Source: Pseudomonas ovata
Lineage (GTDB): Bacteria > Pseudomonadota > Gammaproteobacteria > Pseudomonadales > Pseudomonadaceae
DNA: 64,000 nt
Reading direction: 5' to 3'
Assembly: GCF_003131185.1 (NCBI RefSeq)
Contig: NZ_QFFU01000023.1
Coordinates: 1 to 64,000 of the forward strand
How positions within the stretch are numbered: position 1 is the first letter of the stretch; each line of letters begins with the position of its first letter. This document shows positions 60,574 through 64,000 of the stretch, in pieces. A program made the translations under genes and the position numbers. Below the pieces are notes generated by a model, which made no database searches, had not been told where the DNA came from, and saw only the letters and a list, made by a program, of their open reading frames with translations.

Positions 60574-62367
60574 ATGCGCCGCCTGTTATGCCTGATGTTG
60601 TTGATTCTCGCCCTGCCCGTCACCGTCCAGGCCGCCGGCCTGCTGGACAACCGTCCATCGGCGACCCTGGGCAGCTCGACACTGGATAACAGCCAGCAAT
60701 TTCTGCCGGTGCGCCAGGCCTTTCAACTGAGCCTGCTGAGCGCCACCGCGCAATCGGTCAAACTGCGCCTGGTCGCTGCCGATGGCTATTACCTGTATCG
60801 CCACCGCTTCCAGTTTCGTACCGAGCCGGCCGACAGCGGCTTGGGCGAGGCACAACTGCCGCCTGGCGAGCGCAAACACGATGAGTATTTCGGCGATGTC
60901 GAGGTCTACCACGGCATCGTCGACATCGAGTTGCCACGCAAGCCCGGCGAACAAAAGCCCTTCACGCTGGTGGTTGGTTATCAGGGCTGCGCTGACCATG
61001 GCCTGTGCTACCCGCCGGAAACCGAGCGCCTGGACATCGGCGAGGGGGTCGCCAGTGGCAGTGCTGTGGCCGCAAACAGCACCACGAACGTGCAGCCCTG
61101 GACCTGGAAAGAACTGGCGCTGTTCCTGCTGGCCGGCATCGGCCTGACCTTTACCCCCTGCGTACTGCCCATGCTGCCGATTCTGTCCGGCGTGGTATTG
61201 CGCGGTCAGGTCGGCGGCCTTCGCGGCCTGAGCCTGTCGCTGGCTTATGTGCTGCCGATGGCGATCTGCTTTGCCGTACTGGGTGCCTTGATGGGCCTGT
61301 TCGGGGCCGGCCTGAACCTGCAGGCACGCCTGCAATCGGCCTGGGTGCTGGTGCCCTTCTCGCTGTTCTTCGTGCTGTTTGCCCTGGCCATGTTCGGCAC
61401 TTTCGAACTGCGCCTGCCGCACGCCGTGAGCTCGCGCCTGGACCGCATCGCCGGCAAGGCCGAAGGCGGCTCGCTCTGGGGCGCAGCCGTGTTGGGCGTG
61501 CTGTCCAGCCTGCTGGTCTCACCCTGCGTGTCGGCGCCCCTGGCCGGTGCGCTGCTTTATATAAGCGCCAGTGGCGATGCCCTGGGCGGTGCCCTCAAGC
61601 TGTTTGCACTGGGCCTGGGCATGGGCTTGCCGCTGGTGCTGGTCGCCACCGGCGGCGCAACCTGGCTGCCGAAAAGCGGGCCCTGGCTGGTCACGGTCAA
61701 GAACGCCATCGGCGTGCTGCTGCTGGGGCTGGCCATCGGACTGCTCAGCCGGGTCTTGCCGGGGCAGGTCACCTTGCTGCTGACAGGGCTGCTGGCCGCC
61801 GGCGTAGCGCTGTTTCTGGGCACCTTGCAGTTCACGGAAAAAAACACCCGGCAAACGCTCGCGCAATTGCTCGGCCTGTTTTTGTTGGTCTACGCTCTGG
61901 CGTGCTGGTTCGGTGCATTCAAGGGTGAGACCGACCCGCTGCGCCCGCTGGGCCGCCCACAGGCGGTCATGCCCGGCGGCACTGGCGCACAGACCGACAC
62001 CGCATGGCAGACCATCCGTACCGCTGCCGAACTGGACAAGGCCTTGAGCGACGCTCGCACTGCCGGCCGGCCACTGGTGCTGGACTGGTACGCCGACTGG
62101 TGCATCAGCTGCAAGGTCATTGAACATGAAGTGCTTCCCGACCCTGCTGTCGTGGCCCGCCTGGCGGGCTTTGAGCGGGTGCGTTTCGACATGACCGAAA
62201 GCAACGCCGAACAACGTGCCCTGCTGGACCGCTACAAACTGTTTGGCCCGCCTGCCCTGCTGTTTTTCGATAAAAGCGGCGAAGAGAGGGCAAATGTCAG
62301 GGTTGTCGGAGAAATAGACGCGCCGGGCCTGATCACGCGACTTGAGGGGGTAAATGACTCATTTTGA
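60574..62367 (+). CDS. dsbD: thiol:disulfide interchange protein DsbD
   Basis: A 597-aa inner-membrane protein. Signal peptide (MRRLLCLMLLILALPVTVQA), N-terminal immunoglobulin-like domain with the CADHGLCYPP pair, an eight-helix core with Cys in FTPCVLP and VSPCVSA, and a C-terminal thioredoxin domain with DWCISCK. It passes electrons from cytosolic thioredoxin to periplasmic DsbC and similar proteins. The start at 60574 places the signal peptide first; earlier ATGs at 60526 and 60544 would add residues before it. Confidence 0.93.
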   Translation: MRRLLCLMLLILALPVTVQAAGLLDNRPSATLGSSTLDNSQQFLPVRQAFQLSLLSATAQSVKLRLVAADGYYLYRHRFQFRTEPADSGLGEAQLPPGERKHDEYFGDVEVYHGIVDIELPRKPGEQKPFTLVVGYQGCADHGLCYPPETERLDIGEGVASGSAVAANSTTNVQPWTWKELALFLLAGIGLTFTPCVLPMLPILSGVVLRGQVGGLRGLSLSLAYVLPMAICFAVLGALMGLFGAGLNLQARLQSAWVLVPFSLFFVLFALAMFGTFELRLPHAVSSRLDRIAGKAEGGSLWGAAVLGVLSSLLVSPCVSAPLAGALLYISASGDALGGALKLFALGLGMGLPLVLVATGGATWLPKSGPWLVTVKNAIGVLLLGLAIGLLSRVLPGQVTLLLTGLLAAGVALFLGTLQFTEKNTRQTLAQLLGLFLLVYALACWFGAFKGETDPLRPLGRPQAVMPGGTGAQTDTAWQTIRTAAELDKALSDARTAGRPLVLDWYADWCISCKVIEHEVLPDPAVVARLAGFERVRFDMTESNAEQRALLDRYKLFGPPALLFFDKSGEERANVRVVGEIDAPGLITRLEGVNDSF

Positions 62368-62425
62368 GAACCGGGTCATAAATTTTGCGTGATCATCGCT
62401 CATCGTGTTGACTACTGTTGTTAAC

Positions 62426-62454
62426 TGGACAGTTCACGAGGCTTGCGGCATAGT
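62426..62454 (+). promoter_or_regulatory. candidate promoter of aroQ-accB-accC
   Basis: TGGACA (62426-62431), a 17-bp spacer and CATAGT (62449-62454), matching the sigma-70 consensus at 5 and 4 positions. It lies about 40 bp before the aroQ ATG, after the dsbD stop. Confidence 0.45.
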
Positions 62455-62494
62455 CGCGGCACAAAAACGCTCGTGAATAATAAAGGAACCGACA

Positions 62495-62947
62495 ATGGCG
62501 ACTCTGCTGGTCCTGCATGGCCCTAACCTGAACCTGCTTGGCACCCGTGAACCCGGCGTGTACGGCACGACCACCCTGGCCCAGATCAACCAGGACCTCG
62601 AACAGCGCGCCCGCGATGCCGGCCATCACCTGATGTACCTGCAAAGCAACGCCGAATACGAACTGATCGATCGCATCCACGCGGCACGCGACGAAGGCGT
62701 GGACTTTATCGTCATCAATCCGGCGGCCTTTACGCACACCAGCGTGGCAATACGTGACGCGATCATGGGAGTGAGCATCCCATTCATCGAAGTGCATTTA
62801 TCGAACGTGCATAAACGCGAACCTTTCCGTCATCACTCCTACTTTTCCGATGTCGCGGTAGGAGTGATCTGCGGCCTGGGCGCCAGCGGATACCGCATGG
62901 CCCTGGAAGCTGCCCTGGAACATTTGGCCAAGAACGCCAAGCCGTGA
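62495..62947 (+). CDS. aroQ: 3-dehydroquinate dehydratase, type II
   Basis: A 150-aa dodecameric shikimate-pathway enzyme. Family motifs are all seen: GPNLNLLGTREP with the active Tyr loop (EPGVYG), SNAEYELIDRIH, NPAAFTHTSVAIRDA, EVHLSNVHKREPFRHHS. It converts 3-dehydroquinate to 3-dehydroshikimate. AAAGGA precedes the ATG. It is the first gene of the aroQ-accB-accC order. Confidence 0.96.
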   Translation: MATLLVLHGPNLNLLGTREPGVYGTTTLAQINQDLEQRARDAGHHLMYLQSNAEYELIDRIHAARDEGVDFIVINPAAFTHTSVAIRDAIMGVSIPFIEVHLSNVHKREPFRHHSYFSDVAVGVICGLGASGYRMALEAALEHLAKNAKP

Positions 62948-63027
62948 ACGACACGGCAGCCTGGACCGCACACGCTGCAGCCGGCTGCCCACTAGCCCCT
63001 TACAGACCCTTTGGGAGTTGATGATTA

Positions 63028-63483
63028 ATGGATATCCGTAAAGTCAAGAAACTGATCGAACTGCTGGAAGAGTCCGGTATCGACGAACTGGAGATCCGTG
63101 AAGGTGAAGAGTCCGTACGGATCAGCCGTCACAGCAAGACCCCGGCCCAACCGTACTACGCCCCGGCCCCCATGGCTGCGCCAGTAGCCGCGCCTGCCGC
63201 GCCGGTAGCGGCCCCGGTTGCCGAAGCGCCTTCGGCACCGGTCCTCAACGGTCACGTGGTCAAGTCGCCCATGGTCGGCACCTTCTACCGCACCCCGGCA
63301 CCGACCTCGCCTGCGTTCGTCGAAATCGGCAAGACGGTCAAGAAAGGCGACACCATCTGCATCGTCGAAGCAATGAAAATGATGAACCACATCCAGGCCG
63401 AAGCCAGTGGCGTCATCGAATCCATCCTGGTGGAAAACGGTCAGCCGGTTGAATTCGACCAGCCTCTGTTCACCATCGTTTGA
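63028..63483 (+). CDS. accB: biotin carboxyl carrier protein AccB
   Basis: A 151-aa BCCP of acetyl-CoA carboxylase. An N-terminal helical part, an Ala/Pro-rich flexible linker (about residues 46-80), and the biotinyl domain with the biotin Lys117 in EAMKMMN. It carries carboxybiotin between AccC and the AccAD transferase for fatty-acid synthesis. It is followed after 17 bp by accC. Confidence 0.96.
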   Translation: MDIRKVKKLIELLEESGIDELEIREGEESVRISRHSKTPAQPYYAPAPMAAPVAAPAAPVAAPVAEAPSAPVLNGHVVKSPMVGTFYRTPAPTSPAFVEIGKTVKKGDTICIVEAMKMMNHIQAEASGVIESILVENGQPVEFDQPLFTIV

Positions 63484-63500
63484 ACCAGGGAGACGCTGCG

Positions 63501-64000
63501 ATGCTGGAAAAAGTCCTGATCGCCAACCGCGGTGAAATCGCCTTGCGCATCTTGCGTGCCTGCAAGGAACTGGGCATCAAGACCGTCGCTGTGCACTCCA
63601 CGGCCGACCGCGAACTGATGCACCTGGGCCTGGCAGACGAGACTGTCTGCATCGGCCCACCGCTGGCCAACCAGTCGTACCTGAACATTCCGGCAATCAT
63701 CTCGGCTGCCGAAGTGACCGGCGCCACGGCGATCCACCCAGGCTACGGTTTCCTGGCCGAGAACGCCGACTTTGCCGAACAGGTCGAGAAATCCGGGTTT
63801 GCCTTCATCGGCCCCAAGGCCGACACCATCCGCCTGATGGGCGACAAGGTCTCGGCCAAGGACGCCATGAAGCTGGCCGGCGTGCCGACTGTTCCGGGCT
63901 CTGACGGTCCGTTGCCGGAAGACGAAGAAACCGCCCTGCGCATCGGCCGTGAAGTCGGCTACCCGGTGATCATCAAGGCCGCCGGTGGCGGTGGTGGTCG
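63501..64000 (+). CDS. accC: biotin carboxylase AccC (cut by the right edge)
   Basis: The first 166 codons are present; the window ends within the gene. The biotin carboxylase N-terminal domain is clear (LIANRGEIALRILRACKELG, IHPGYGFLAENADFA) and the ATP-grasp begins with the glycine loop (IKAAGGGGGR) at the edge. It carboxylates the biotin of AccB using ATP and bicarbonate. CAGGGAG precedes the ATG at 63501. Confidence 0.96.
   Translation, partial: MLEKVLIANRGEIALRILRACKELGIKTVAVHSTADRELMHLGLADETVCIGPPLANQSYLNIPAIISAAEVTGATAIHPGYGFLAENADFAEQVEKSGFAFIGPKADTIRLMGDKVSAKDAMKLAGVPTVPGSDGPLPEDEETALRIGREVGYPVIIKAAGGGGG

Overview
The window is chromosomal DNA from a Pseudomonas, most likely of the P. 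putida group. Genes are dense and high in GC. The right end has the order speA - yciH/SUI1 - NUDIX - DUF2333 - gcbA-like GGDEF - dsbD - aroQ - accB - accC, which is conserved in Pseudomonas. Intergenic spaces carry Pseudomonas-type REP repeats with cores such as GTAGGAGCGCGCTTGCCCGC. The species call is inference from gene order and protein similarity recalled from memory; no search was run. Left part (1-24 kb): the minus-strand leader and three tandem promoters of an rRNA operon whose 16S gene lies off the left edge. Then come a RutR-like TetR regulator, a YigZ/IMPACT protein, an intergenic region with four DnaA-box-like sites, an SDR enzyme, a Ca2+/H+ antiporter (chaA), an adenosine/adenine deaminase, ArsR and LysR regulators, an MDR oxidoreductase and a Bcr/CflA drug exporter. 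A copper module follows (copZ, a small secreted protein, copA-cueR) with two CueR-type operators. Next are a RIO kinase, an AraC regulator, an SBF-like transporter, a DUF726 hydrolase with a small membrane protein, and a fatty-acid module of thiolase diverging from large FabG and MaoC. The part ends with a MazG-like pyrophosphohydrolase, cmoM and two DUF4136 lipoproteins. Middle part (24.4-43.2 kb), probably accessory: a second-type valyl-tRNA synthetase with its own promoter, operator-like dyads and a 6-codon leader ORF, followed by a complete Tad/Flp type IVb pilus locus (tadG, pprA, tadE-like, fppA, pprB, DUF3613, tadD, tadC, tadB, tadA, tadZ, rcpA, rcpC, flp, and a single-domain response regulator). 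PprA/PprB should control pilus expression, FppA matures the Flp pilin, RcpA/RcpC form the outer-membrane channel, and TadA/B/C/Z the inner-membrane motor. Right part (43.2-64 kb): pbpC, a small membrane protein and a thioester-containing alpha-2-macroglobulin lipoprotein (a periplasmic peptidoglycan/defence pair), a MATE exporter overlapping antisense with a short orphan VgrG, then the conserved speA-to-accC block, cut by the right edge inside accC. REP/REPIN repeats occupy many of the spaces, including two copies of a ~150-bp palindromic element. The most unusual parts are the valS2 control region, the short VgrG with its antisense overlap, and a ~295-bp terminal-inverted-repeat element that supplies the stop codons of both flanking genes. 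No CRISPR array, tRNA gene, prophage or IS transposase was seen.
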